Origin: Marinomonas gallaica
Lineage (GTDB): Bacteria; Pseudomonadota; Gammaproteobacteria; Pseudomonadales; Marinomonadaceae
NCBI RefSeq assembly: GCF_001639745.1
Contig: NZ_LTAX01000001.1
Location: forward strand, 398,718-462,717
DNA: 64,000 nucleotides
Direction of reading: 5' to 3'
This document shows positions 18,986 through 28,391 of the stretch, one piece after another. A program made the translations under genes and the position numbers. Under the pieces are notes generated by a model, which worked only from the letters and a program-made list of their open reading frames with translations, ran no database searches and was not told the origin of the DNA. Each line of letters begins with the position of its first letter. Position 1 is the first letter of the stretch.

Positions 18986-19788
18986 AGAATTTTCTCCTTC
19001 AAGGTGGGTGCGATAAAGCGCTTAATGATGGGGAGCTTTTTAATAAGTGCTTTATCAACTAATGATGGGAATGCGCCATTTATTTTTACGAATAGGCGCT
19101 CAGGGAAGCCTATAAAAGCACGTGTCTTATGCTGCTCTAGCAGTAACATAAATTGTTTAGCAACCATTTCAGGCGTATCTACTTGATTGCCGAGCGCTTT
19201 GTTCATAGCAAATGACGCATCACTGTTAATCTGTGTATCCGTGGCTCTTGGCGCTAGATAAGAAACCTTTATATTGGTATCAGCAAGCTCACGTAACAGG
19301 GATTCGGTAAAGCCTCGCAAACCGAACTTACTGGCACAGTAAGCCGTTTGCCCAGCAAAGCCGATACTGCCAAAAGTTGAACCAATATTAATAATATGAG
19401 TGGTTCGACGCTGCTTCAGTTGAGGTAGCAACGCTTGTGTTAATAGCATCGGAACCATCAGATTCGTCTGAAGAACAGACTCTAAGACTTCGGTACTGGT
19501 ATCTTCTAATGTAGATAAATGGCTTATACCAGCATTGTTCACCAGCATACTCACGCCACCCTGTTCAGTCAGTTTGCTTACTAATGATTCGCGCTCCTGA
19601 GCGTTCGACAAATCGGCGCAGCATACTTGGTGCTCTCCAGGTAGTTGCTCCTTTAAGGCATGCAGACGTGCGCTATTTCGTCCCACCAATACTAAGCTTA
19701 CACCTTTTTGCGCTAATGCCTTGGCAATCGCCTGACCAATACCACCAGAGGCTCCGGTCAGTAAACAACGCTGATTACTCCACTCCAT
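18982..19788 (-). CDS. Short-chain dehydrogenase/reductase
   Basis: A 268-residue NAD(P)-dependent oxidoreductase with a Rossmann fold. The cofactor motif TGASGGIG is near residue 13, the NNAG motif (LVNNAGIS) follows, and the catalytic set Ser in NIGSTFGS, Tyr and Lys in YCASK is complete. After the active site, a longer C-terminal part with VDTPEMVAKQFMLLLEQ and AFIGFPERLFVKINGAFP resembles SDRs acting on lipid or acyl substrates. RBS AGAGAGG precedes the ATG. It lies 11 bases after the diiron-protein gene. Probable role: reducing or oxidising an intermediate made by the cluster; substrate unknown. Confidence 0.85.
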   Translation of the reverse strand: MEWSNQRCLLTGASGGIGQAIAKALAQKGVSLVLVGRNSARLHALKEQLPGEHQVCCADLSNAQERESLVSKLTEQGGVSMLVNNAGISHLSTLEDTSTEVLESVLQTNLMVPMLLTQALLPQLKQRRTTHIINIGSTFGSIGFAGQTAYCASKFGLRGFTESLLRELADTNIKVSYLAPRATDTQINSDASFAMNKALGNQVDTPEMVAKQFMLLLEQHKTRAFIGFPERLFVKINGAFPSLVDKALIKKLPIIKRFIAPTLKEKIL

Positions 19789-19799
19789 AACGACCTCTC

Positions 19800-20468
19800 T
19801 TATGCCGCTTGAACCGTAGCTTTAGAGTCTAAGCTACGGAAGATATTGGCATACAACGTAAAAAACATTTTGGCGCAATGAATGATGAGATCTTGTTCTT
19901 TAGGATCATTGATTTTATTCATTAAATTTTCAAAAAATACGATATGCTCTTGATCTAATGCACCATGGGAACGTAAGTAGCTGAAGGCCTCACTTTTAAG
20001 AGCTAATTTGTCTTGAATGTGTTGAGCGGCATTATCCGCTAAGGCAGTACTGGTTCCTTCTAAGACAAACACCATGCCAAAAAAACCCAGTGGATTGACA
20101 CGGTTTACCATGTCATAGGCATAGGACACCATTAACTCAGTGGCTGCAGCAGGCTGGCTTGCACGAACGGCTTCTTTGTTCGAACCACATGCCGCGATGT
20201 CATTGAGAATCCACTCTTGGTGTCCCATTTCCTCTTCGATGTACTCCCCTACCGCTTCCCGCAACCATTCTTTTTCTTCTGGAAGACGGGCCCCAACAGC
20301 CATCAATAAAGGAACGGTATGCTTAACGTGGTGATAAGCTTGGGACAAAAACGCAACGTATTCATCGAGACATACTTCGCCATGGAAACAACGCTGAATA
20401 ATCGGAGATGTCACCAAATAATGACGTTCCACTTGTGTCTCGTTTTGTAGTCGTTGGTACAAAGACAT
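19800..20468 (-). CDS. Haem-oxygenase-like diiron protein (iron-containing redox enzyme family)
   Basis: A 222-residue all-helical protein of the TenA/haem-oxygenase-like fold. Candidate metal ligands are spaced as in diiron oxidases of this fold: His46/47/50 in QAYHHVKHT, Glu79/80 and His83 in EEEMGHQEW, Glu137 in FVLEGTS, and Asp172/Glu174/His175 in LDQEHIVFFE. Characterised members with this fold oxidise or fragment fatty acids and amino acids (UndA, BesC, SznF types), while TenA itself is a metal-free thiaminase; the ligand set argues against plain TenA. It sits between the acyl-AMP ligase and SDR genes with an 11-base gap on each side or less. GGAG precedes the ATG. Confidence 0.72.
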   Translation of the reverse strand: MSLYQRLQNETQVERHYLVTSPIIQRCFHGEVCLDEYVAFLSQAYHHVKHTVPLLMAVGARLPEEKEWLREAVGEYIEEEMGHQEWILNDIAACGSNKEAVRASQPAAATELMVSYAYDMVNRVNPLGFFGMVFVLEGTSTALADNAAQHIQDKLALKSEAFSYLRSHGALDQEHIVFFENLMNKINDPKEQDLIIHCAKMFFTLYANIFRSLDSKATVQAA

Positions 20469-20478
20469 GATCTATCTC

Positions 20479-21939
20479 CTAGTAATCTGAATTATGGTTG
20501 GACTGGTACAAATCATTAATGCGATCTTTGTAGTGATCCAGAATGGCGTCTCGAATAGGTTTACCTGTGGCAGTAACAAGCCCTTCAGACGCTTCAAAAG
20601 GCTCCATTGCAAGCACCCAACCTTTGATTTGAGCGTAATCTGGCAAACCTGCATTCACCTGCTCTATCGTAGTTTTAACAAGGTCATCTGGAATTTCCGA
20701 TGACATAAGAACGAGAATAGCGCCGCAATAAGCTCGTGCTTCACCAAAAACCACAACGCTTCTAAAAATCTGACTAGCAAGTAACTCTGACTCAACCCAT
20801 TCAGGGGAAAGGTTACGCCCAAAAGAATTGATAATGATATTTTTTCTGCGACCTTGAATGGTTAATACATTGGCTTTCAAATCAACCAAATCGCCCGTTG
20901 CAAACTGGGTTGGATAAAAGCTCTCAGGGTGATTCATATAACCCAAAAAGAGGTTGCCCCTGACGATTAATTCACCCTCAACGACATTAGCCTCATTGTG
21001 CTCAAGCAATGTACCAGCACTTGTAAGATGGTCGTTATTTGGGGTATTCAAAGCCACGACCGAAGCACATTCGGATAGGCCGTATCCTTGATAGACAGGC
21101 AGTCCGAGCTGTCGCGCTCTACTCAGCATTTGTGCAGATACTTTGCCCCCTCCCACAGCGATAAACACTAATGACTCAGGTGGCTGCCAGCCTTGATTGC
21201 AAGCCTGCACCATAAACGATAATAATTCAGGCACCAGTATTAAGCTGGTTGGCTGTACTTGATTGATTAGCGCCAACATCGCTTTCGGTTGAACCATTCG
21301 GCTCCCCTCAAAGCCACGTTGCTGCTGACTAGCAAGATACACGCTACCCCCTACTAATAAGGGGGCATAAATACCTGCTATGTTTTCAAGTAGCGTCGCC
21401 AAAGGAAGCAAACACAGGTGTTTAACGTCTTGCAAAGCAAGTGCAGCAACTAATGAGCGCGCTACAACCAGCTGAGAATCGGTACTTAAACAAACCCCTT
21501 TTGGCGCTCCTGTTGTACCAGAAGTAAAGGTGATTTTATGGGTACCCTCAGGCAATTCCGGCTGTTCGTGCGGCTGGAAACTTTGAGCCTTTAACGTTTT
21601 GAAAGGCGTATCAAAACTTGCTACTGCAAATGCATCAGCCCGCTCAGCTTCAACAATCAGTAATTCAATAGCGCTGGACTCCAACAAATACTCAGTTTGC
21701 TGTACGCTAAAAAACACTGGAACAGGAACACAACATACACCTGCTTGTTGACACGCTAAATCAAACAATACCCATTCAATTTGATTATCCATTAACAAAG
21801 CAACACGACTCACGTTTTGCTTGAGCAGCCAATCACTGCGTGCCTGAACAGCGGCTTCAAGTTGAGCGTAAGTAAGTTGTTGCCCGGCGTCGATTAAAGC
21901 AATGTTCTGACTCCATGCTGGATGACTAAACCACATCAT
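20479..21939 (-). CDS. AMP-dependent acyl-activating enzyme (ANL superfamily)
   Basis: A 486-residue adenylate-forming enzyme. The phosphate loop TSGTTGAPKG is at 139-148, then the core motif YQGYGLSEC, the hinge TGDLVDL, and a C-terminal lid ending GKPIRDAI with a likely catalytic lysine. It would activate a carboxylic acid as acyl-AMP and pass it to CoA, a carrier or an amine. At 486 residues it is at the short end for fatty acyl-CoA synthetases. Its start codon overlaps the stop of the upstream haemolysin-family gene by 4 bases (ATGA). The acid substrate cannot be deduced from the sequence. Confidence 0.85.
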   Translation of the reverse strand: MMWFSHPAWSQNIALIDAGQQLTYAQLEAAVQARSDWLLKQNVSRVALLMDNQIEWVLFDLACQQAGVCCVPVPVFFSVQQTEYLLESSAIELLIVEAERADAFAVASFDTPFKTLKAQSFQPHEQPELPEGTHKITFTSGTTGAPKGVCLSTDSQLVVARSLVAALALQDVKHLCLLPLATLLENIAGIYAPLLVGGSVYLASQQQRGFEGSRMVQPKAMLALINQVQPTSLILVPELLSFMVQACNQGWQPPESLVFIAVGGGKVSAQMLSRARQLGLPVYQGYGLSECASVVALNTPNNDHLTSAGTLLEHNEANVVEGELIVRGNLFLGYMNHPESFYPTQFATGDLVDLKANVLTIQGRRKNIIINSFGRNLSPEWVESELLASQIFRSVVVFGEARAYCGAILVLMSSEIPDDLVKTTIEQVNAGLPDYAQIKGWVLAMEPFEASEGLVTATGKPIRDAILDHYKDRINDLYQSNHNSDY

Positions 21940-22619
21940 AAGCTCCGTAACGATGTCAGTAGTTGAGTGGAGTGGTTTTGTACTATGGACAATAACCCAT
22001 GAAATTCTTTGCGTTGATAAGCCACTTTGATCGAAGCCTCAATGTCTAACACCATGACTTCGGGATCGTTATCGTAATATCGGCCCCATTCAGAGATAGC
22101 TGTGCCTACGCATTCGGCTTTCGCGGACGACAAATGCGTCATCGCAAAGCCCATCGTACCCAAAAGTTGGCGTACTTTATGAGTGCCTGAAAAAGCTAAA
22201 TACCGCACATCTGTAAGAAACAGCCCCATGACAACCGTCATAATCAGAGGCAAGGTAAAGCGTGGACTTTGCGAATACAAATTGCCCATTTCAGCGATCT
22301 GAAAGCGCTCCGCCAAAATGCCATGATTGGCTAATACTTGCGTAATAGGCTTAGAAAGATACTGTTCAATAAACAATGGTTCGCTAGCGCGACGCACACC
22401 GACAGCGGCTCTCAGCTGCTTAGTTTTGATACCTAACAGTAAGGGAAGGAAGGTTTTCAAATCCGCTTCGTAACACTGACTAAAGCCTGATTTGATAAAG
22501 CACTCCAGCTCTGACCGAATGACCCCTTCATGTTTTGCCATGACAAATTCAAAGGACTGTTTTGGTCCTTGAAGCCGGTTCATTTTTACTGGGTGATCTT
22601 GAACTAGAAGCTCTTGCAT
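21936..22619 (-). CDS. Thermostable haemolysin family protein (delta-VPH-like)
   Basis: 227 residues matching the family named after the Vibrio parahaemolyticus thermostable haemolysin. Conserved blocks are visible: AVGVRRASEPLFIEQYL near 75-90, IAEMGNLYS near 108, LAFSGTHKVRQLLGTMGF near 140, and EWGRYYDNDPEVMVLDI near 175. The fold is thought to be acyltransferase-like (GNAT or autoinducer-synthase related), and there is no signal peptide, so a cytosolic enzyme is more likely than a secreted toxin. It is the first gene of the five-gene cluster, with TGAGGA 7 bases before the ATG. Co-occurrence with an acyl-AMP ligase supports an acyl-transfer role; that is inference. Confidence 0.85.
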   Translation of the reverse strand: MQELLVQDHPVKMNRLQGPKQSFEFVMAKHEGVIRSELECFIKSGFSQCYEADLKTFLPLLLGIKTKQLRAAVGVRRASEPLFIEQYLSKPITQVLANHGILAERFQIAEMGNLYSQSPRFTLPLIMTVVMGLFLTDVRYLAFSGTHKVRQLLGTMGFAMTHLSSAKAECVGTAISEWGRYYDNDPEVMVLDIEASIKVAYQRKEFHGLLSIVQNHSTQLLTSLRSL

Positions 22620-22722
22620 CGTCTGTTCCTCATACTGAATAAGTACAGACTAAAACGCGAACCTTATGGGAAGCTTATGTGGTGAGTAATATTAGTAGAA
22701 AACAGGAATCGCTCCTCAGATA

Positions 22723-24768
22723 TTAAACGTAATCTGAAGGTGTATTGATCACCCCGTTGTCTTGCATCAGCAAGTTAAAAAAGTCTCGATGATGCATTGG
22801 CTTTGAAAAATAGTATCCTTGGTACAAAGAGCACTCTCTCTGGGCCAAAAATTGATGCTGTATTTGAGTTTCAACACCTTCTGCGATTACTTCTAGGTTA
22901 AGCTTTTTAGCCATTAATAGAATCACATCAATAATCGGCGCATCGTCATCAAGGTTTGCTATGCCACTAACAAATGATCGATCAATCTTCAGCACGTTGA
23001 TCGGTAATTGATTTAAATAACGCAATGAAGAGTAGCCCGTTCCAAAGTCGTCAATGGAAAACGAAATACCCTTTTCTTGCAGCACTTGCATTGTCTCAAT
23101 GGCTTGCTTGAAATTATTAATCAAAAGGTTTTCAGTAATTTCGAACTCTATATTAATACCAGGGACTGGGTATCTTTCTAATATTGGTAGCATGCGTTGA
23201 ATAAAATCTGCCTGCATAAAGTGAGACGGGCTAATATTAATAGATAAATGGCGGAATGTGCTTGGCAGGTTCGTTGCTTGCCAACGAGACAATAAACTCA
23301 GAGACTCCTCTAGAACCCATTCTTCAATAGCACTTATTTGCCCAGACTCTTCGGCTACAGAGATAAAATCCATTGGCGATATCATGCCTTTTTCTGGGTG
23401 TCTCCAACGCAGCAACACCTCAGCCCCCGTAATGACATACTCATTAGATACTTGCGGCTGTATCCAAATTTCCAGTTGATTACGCTCTACAGCTTTATAC
23501 AGCCCTTCTTCTAACTGCCAACGTTTTTGAGCTTCTTGCTGCATGGTGACATCAAAAAATCGATACCCATTGCGACCTTCCGCTTTTATGCGATACATAG
23601 CCGTATCCGCTCTGCGCAATACCTGACTACTTGTGTCGTCCAACTGCGGGAATGTTGTCAGACCAATACTGGCCGAACAATGAATCAAATTTCGACCTAT
23701 TTGTACTGGTACCGCAATAATACTGGCCACCTCAGCGGCAACAGACATCGCTTTTTCTGCAGCTTCATCTTCTTCGGTACTCAATCCTGGCAACATCACA
23801 ACAAACTCATCACCGCCAAATCGAGCAACGGTCACAGATTTCTGCATAACACCTTTTAATCGTTGTGCTAAGGTCGTCAAAAGCTGATCACCAACTTGGT
23901 GACCCAAAGAGTCATTAATGGTTTTAAAGCGATCTATATCTAAGTACATCACCGCACCAACATGTTGCTGCTTAACACCTAACTCTACAGCCTTATCAAG
24001 TTGTTCAACAAAACGACGACGGTTGGCAAGATCCGTTAATGGGTCAAAATAAGCAAGCGTTGCTACCTGTCGACTTGCCAAGTCTTTCTTATGCCAAATC
24101 TGTTCAACATTTTGCACCAGCTCGCCCAATTCATCTTGTTTTTCATAGGGCGGAGCTAAGCCGCGATGATCTTGATCCAACTCTGCCACCCAGCGAGAAA
24201 CCTGCTGAATAGGCTTAGATAACACGTAATAGAATACAAGAAATAAGAGCAAGCTCAATGCAAAGGTAGCAACCAGACCACTAACCGCAAGGGTCACCGC
24301 GCGATTGGTCAAGCCATTAGCAACATATTGCTTATCTAATTTAAGGACTAACAAGCCGTCTGCTTCTTCACTCGATTTAATAGTGATCGTTCTTTTAAAC
24401 GTATCTGGAAGACCGAGTAAATTAAAACTGTACTCATCAAGCTGAAGACTTTTTGGATGTTTTTTTTCGACGCTAGCAGAGGCAATTTTCTCTCCGAAAT
24501 CATCGTATATCTGAACATCGTAAAACAAAGGATCATTAATAAGTGTATCAGCAATTGTTTGTGTCTGAATGGAATCTAAATTATAAATGGCTCGCTCTAA
24601 ATTGGGTACATACAATTCAATTGAGCGCCCCACGTTGGCACGCAAGTTATCACGTACATGATTAAGATCCATGTAGAATTGAACTAGCGCTGAGCAACCG
24701 CCAATCAGAAAAGACGAAATAAGAATGATTTTAGCTTGTTGATACGCTATTCGCTGTCCAATTTTCAA
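22723..24768 (-). CDS. Membrane GGDEF-EAL protein (c-di-GMP turnover)
   Basis: 681 residues: membrane segment at about 14-32, a periplasmic sensor to about 156, a second segment at about 158-182, HAMP-like linker, GGDEF domain (240-405, motif GGDEF at 318-322 intact) and EAL domain from about 420. The EAL motif reads EVL (Glu450), and the other catalytic signatures (NISP, ITENLL, DDFGTGYSS, KIDRSFV, AEGVET) are present, so phosphodiesterase activity is likely. There is no RxxD inhibitory site before GGDEF. It starts with TTG at 24768, supported by AAGGA upstream; the next ATG would delete the first membrane helix. It follows a solute-binding-protein gene by 12 bases. Confidence 0.92.
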   Translation of the reverse strand: MKIGQRIAYQQAKIILISSFLIGGCSALVQFYMDLNHVRDNLRANVGRSIELYVPNLERAIYNLDSIQTQTIADTLINDPLFYDVQIYDDFGEKIASASVEKKHPKSLQLDEYSFNLLGLPDTFKRTITIKSSEEADGLLVLKLDKQYVANGLTNRAVTLAVSGLVATFALSLLLFLVFYYVLSKPIQQVSRWVAELDQDHRGLAPPYEKQDELGELVQNVEQIWHKKDLASRQVATLAYFDPLTDLANRRRFVEQLDKAVELGVKQQHVGAVMYLDIDRFKTINDSLGHQVGDQLLTTLAQRLKGVMQKSVTVARFGGDEFVVMLPGLSTEEDEAAEKAMSVAAEVASIIAVPVQIGRNLIHCSASIGLTTFPQLDDTSSQVLRRADTAMYRIKAEGRNGYRFFDVTMQQEAQKRWQLEEGLYKAVERNQLEIWIQPQVSNEYVITGAEVLLRWRHPEKGMISPMDFISVAEESGQISAIEEWVLEESLSLLSRWQATNLPSTFRHLSINISPSHFMQADFIQRMLPILERYPVPGINIEFEITENLLINNFKQAIETMQVLQEKGISFSIDDFGTGYSSLRYLNQLPINVLKIDRSFVSGIANLDDDAPIIDVILLMAKKLNLEVIAEGVETQIQHQFLAQRECSLYQGYYFSKPMHHRDFFNLLMQDNGVINTPSDYV

Positions 24769-24780
24769 TGAAGAGTTTCC

Positions 24781-25539
24781 TTACCTGTCACTGGTCTGTA
24801 AATACTCAGACACAATACTATCGTATAAACCATTGGCTTTAATTGTCCTTAAACCGTTGTCCATCTCGAACTTCAAACGTTCAGAATTAGGGTATTGTTG
24901 ACTGATACATAAATATAGTGGAAGTGATTTTTCATCCAAAAGAGGGCTTATTTTGATCTCGGACTGCATTTTTAGCTTTTTAACATTATAAAGCGCAGGA
25001 TACTCAGCCATATAAAGCACATCAACATTTCGATATCGCACAGCTTTTAAAGCACTGTCTAAATCTGGAGCTACCTGATGGTCTACGCCACCGTTGATCA
25101 ACTCTTTTTGCATTCCCCAATCTTTGACAGCCACTACTGAGTATCGGCTTAAATCTGTGATCTTTCTAATAGTGCCCGTATCTAAGCTTTTTTTACTTAC
25201 CACAACTCGACTAGCATAAGAAATTGGGATACTAAAAAGCATGTAGTCGTCACGGGCCTCTTCTTTAGAACAAGATACCGTGCCTGCAATCCGGCCTTCT
25301 TGCATAGATTTAATAATCCGTTTCCAAGGTAGCCTTTCAAATGTCACATCTACCCCTTGGCTATCAAACGCAGCTTTTACTACCTCGATATCAATACCAT
25401 GAATCGTTGAGTCGTTATTTGGTGCCATAATATAAGGAGGGTAATCCACAACATAAAACGTATATACGTCATTTGCTTTGACTAAGCCCGAAAACGAAAG
25501 CATCAGGGGAATCATCAGAGACGTTAAAAACTTGCTCAT
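24781..25539 (-). CDS. Periplasmic amino-acid-type solute-binding protein upstream of GGDEF-EAL gene
   Basis: A 252-residue class II binding protein (SBP_bac_3 type) with a signal peptide ending near VKA. HGIDIEVVKAAFDSQGVDVTFERLPWKRIIKSMQEGRI is the first-lobe pattern, and the two-lobe layout ends in KFEMDNGLRTIKANGLYDSIVSEY. No permease or ATPase genes lie nearby. Instead it precedes a membrane GGDEF-EAL gene by 12 bases on the same strand, so it more likely acts as a sensory ligand-binding subunit than in transport. That role is inference from context. Confidence 0.8.
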   Translation of the reverse strand: MSKFLTSLMIPLMLSFSGLVKANDVYTFYVVDYPPYIMAPNNDSTIHGIDIEVVKAAFDSQGVDVTFERLPWKRIIKSMQEGRIAGTVSCSKEEARDDYMLFSIPISYASRVVVSKKSLDTGTIRKITDLSRYSVVAVKDWGMQKELINGGVDHQVAPDLDSALKAVRYRNVDVLYMAEYPALYNVKKLKMQSEIKISPLLDEKSLPLYLCISQQYPNSERLKFEMDNGLRTIKANGLYDSIVSEYLQTSDR

Positions 25540-25739
25540 ATTCAGGCTCTAATTATCTGTTATGCTCAAAAGATATATCTCATTAAAGACTAGCACATTT
25601 GGGCTTCACTGCAGCAACTAAATTGACCTAAGCAGCATGCTCCCTATGTCGAGCAGCTGTTTAGGCATTAGTAGCATGTCGTTTCCAAGTCTAACCAACA
25701 CTCTTGATATAGCAATACTTGATCAACTGTCGCGGACAT

Positions 25740-25770
25740 AAAAAAACCCTAAACCAAAGTTTAGGGTTTT
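25740..25770 (-). terminator. Rho-independent terminator after the dCache chemoreceptor gene
   Basis: AAACCCTAAAC pairs with GTTTAGGGTTT across a short loop. On the minus strand it is followed by a T run. It lies about 27 bases past the stop. Confidence 0.9.
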
Positions 25771-25796
25771 AATCATGTCGTCTTTATAAGAGAAAG

Positions 25797-27752
25797 TTAT
25801 TCACTCGATTTAAAACGACTCACCATCGATTGCAATTCATTTGCTAACTCATTAAGTGACGCCGCGGTATGAGACACTTGAGACGCTAAGCTACTGGAGT
25901 CATTTGCACCATCATGAATAACCAATACATTATTATTAATTTCTTCAGCCACTAAATGTTGCTCTTCCGCAGAAGCACTGATTTGAATCATCATATCTTT
26001 AATGGTCAACACTGAAGCCAATATTTGCTCGAAGACTTGGTATGTTTGACCCGCTAACTCGACTGAGCTGTTAGCGACCACAACACTATTCTCCATTTTG
26101 CCTGCGACAATATTAGTTTGTTGTTGCAAGCGCGTCAGTAGTTTATCAATTTCATCTGTTGATTCCGCAGTACGACCCGCTAACGTTCTAACCTCATCAG
26201 CAACTACGGCAAAACCTCGACCCTGTTCACCCGCTCGCGCGGCCTCAATAGCGGCATTCAATGCTAGCAAGTTTGTTTGTTCTGCTATGGCTTTAATCGT
26301 ATCTAGGATGCCAACAATATTCTTCGATTCTTGAGATAACGTCCCCATGGATTCGTTTGAACTGTTAATTTCAGATTCAAGCTTATGAAGTGAGTCCATT
26401 GTCTGTTGAATCAAACGATTACCTTCTTGAACTTGAGATTCACTGTCTTCAGCTGAGGCTGCAGCGGAACTACAGTTTGAAGCCACTTCGTTAGCCGTAG
26501 CAACCATTTCATTAAAGGCGGCAGAAAGATGATCAACTGAATTCGCTTGTTTAGAGACGATGCCACTTAAATCAGCGGAAAGTGTTTCTGAATGATGTGC
26601 CACTTTACCAATTTCATTACAAGAGTTTTTGGTACGCCCAACGATACTATCAATGGATGCCACGAACTGATTAAACGCATGAGCCATTTGTCCAGACTCG
26701 TCTTTTGAGTGCTCTTCAAGACGCTGCGTTAAGTCCCCTTCACCTTGACTAATATCCGTTAAACGCTCTGCCATAACCTTCACAGGTTTGATAATCACGC
26801 TTGAAAGGAAAGAACCAATAACGATGAAGATAATCACCATAATGACTGAAATAATAACAATGTTCGTAATTAAGTTATTCGCCTGCGCGTACACTACACT
26901 GCTTGGGATTAATCCAATGAACTTCCAGCCCAGCGCTTCAGACGTATAGACTCGAGCGAACCACTCATCACCTTCAATCGTCAATGTCTGGATCGTATCG
27001 CTACTGCTTAAAGAAGCGTAGGGGCGTGATGCGTCAGAGATATCTTTAAAGTTGTTTTCAGGATCCGCTGGGTCAGCCAATATAGTATTGGTATCTTCCA
27101 CCATCACCACATAGCCCTCGCCACCAAACTTAACTGTGGCTAATAACTCTGTCAGCTTCTGTAATGTCACATCCACACCCACTACACCATAGGCACCGTC
27201 TTTACCTTCAAAGCGCTGCAAGTAATCCACTAGCGGCGCACCGGTAAAAGTATCTCGGTAGGCAGGAATGCGTTTGGGAGTAGTAGAGTTAATGGATTGT
27301 GTGTACCAGCCCTTTTTAGTAGGGTCATAATTTTCACCGCTGTTACCGTGCGGCCATTGCAAATAGCCTTTATCGGCTGTGCCAACCCATATGTAAGCAA
27401 GGTCAGGATGCGTTTCCCCGAAATCTTCGAACAATGAAAAGGCTGCTTGCTCTTGCGGCGAATTTGACTCAGGCGTCATTTTTTTAACTGGCTGGTTAGC
27501 ATAGCTCTCAATGCTATTCGGCATAATATTTTGAACTGCGTCGGCTCGCGCAAAAAACGCGGCGTTCTCAGCCAAATTATTCAAGTACATTGAAAACAAT
27601 GCGTCTACATAGCTGATTTCAGATTTACTTTGGTTATCAAATTTATCTACGGCATCAGTACGCACGCTGCTAATGATAACTAAAGACACCAGTAATACCG
27701 GTAAAATAACCCCAGCAGCGACTAATGCAATGATTTTTGCACGAACTGTCAT
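25797..27752 (-). CDS. Methyl-accepting chemotaxis protein with dCache sensor
   Basis: A 651-residue chemoreceptor. Membrane segment at about 7-30, a large periplasmic double-Cache domain to about 290, a second membrane segment at about 292-315, HAMP, then the signalling domain with [32 protein letters not shown]. In the sensor, [29 protein letters not shown] and [16 protein letters not shown] are the membrane-distal Cache signatures, like amino-acid and polyamine receptors (PctA class). The exact ligand motif for amino acids (DxxxxD-type) is not clear enough to call. GAGAGG lies before the ATG. Single gene with its own terminator. Confidence 0.93.
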   Translation of the reverse strand: MTVRAKIIALVAAGVILPVLLVSLVIISSVRTDAVDKFDNQSKSEISYVDALFSMYLNNLAENAAFFARADAVQNIMPNSIESYANQPVKKMTPESNSPQEQAAFSLFEDFGETHPDLAYIWVGTADKGYLQWPHGNSGENYDPTKKGWYTQSINSTTPKRIPAYRDTFTGAPLVDYLQRFEGKDGAYGVVGVDVTLQKLTELLATVKFGGEGYVVMVEDTNTILADPADPENNFKDISDASRPYASLSSSDTIQTLTIEGDEWFARVYTSEALGWKFIGLIPSSVVYAQANNLITNIVIISVIMVIIFIVIGSFLSSVIIKPVKVMAERLTDISQGEGDLTQRLEEHSKDESGQMAHAFNQFVASIDSIVGRTKNSCNEIGKVAHHSETLSADLSGIVSKQANSVDHLSAAFNEMVATANEVASNCSSAAASAEDSESQVQEGNRLIQQTMDSLHKLESEINSSNESMGTLSQESKNIVGILDTIKAIAEQTNLLALNAAIEAARAGEQGRGFAVVADEVRTLAGRTAESTDEIDKLLTRLQQQTNIVAGKMENSVVVANSSVELAGQTYQVFEQILASVLTIKDMMIQISASAEEQHLVAEEINNNVLVIHDGANDSSSLASQVSHTAASLNELANELQSMVSRFKSSE

Positions 27753-28391
27753 ACGTACCTCTCAAACTCTCAGTTTGGGCTAATCCCAATTTTTAGAATA
27801 GAATGCCGTATCGAACTATGTCATAAACATAGCGCTGGACGACTTAGGCGTTTGTCCAGAACATCCTTATTCATAACTGAGCGGTACATGCACACATACA
27901 CGCCAAGTAAAATCCAAAGTATTGCCCTAACACTATAAATTAGAAAAAACTAATTTAAAATACTTAAAAAACACTTATCCAAAACAATCGTTTCAAATAA
28001 CGCGACTAGCGAAAAGTTAAAAATGCCTTATCAATAATTATTCGACCTAATCATCTAAATATAGCAGCGCTCAGGTCATGTCGAAGTGTTAATTCAGTAT
28101 TAACCGGAGCAGTGGCAAGTTTTTCTACTAGTAAAGGATAAGAAAATGATGCTGCTGTCAGCATTCTAAGCTGCATCGGTCATATGTATTAAAATTGTTT
28201 TATTCAAACAAAACAATCTATTACGCATTTATTTTGATACCTCTAGCATAATGCTTCTAAGCAAAACTTTGAAGTTTATTATTGTGAAGTGTTGTAGCGA
28301 AAAAGCTCAACTCTGATGACCATGCGTAAACACTCGCACAATCTTTCATTTAGCTGACCCCTAACAGAAAAGTAAAGAGGATTATTCTTCC
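27753..28391. other. 639-base intergenic region, no gene recognised
   Basis: An AT-rich stretch that carries the promoter of the dCache chemoreceptor. It contains TTCGAC (28041) and GTCGAA (28080) as a spaced inverted repeat that also holds GACCT/AGGTC, but no T run follows. The string CAGTGGC near 28110 is not in a cobalamin-riboswitch context. I see no supportable ORF or known RNA. Confidence 0.4.

Noticed and set aside
28041..28085. Spaced inverted repeat TTCGAC/GTCGAA
   Set aside because: Short arms and long loop with no T run; could be chance in a 639-base region.
28090..28120. GCCACTG string on the minus strand, like the cobalamin riboswitch B12 box
   Set aside because: The rest of the conserved core is absent and the downstream gene is a chemoreceptor.
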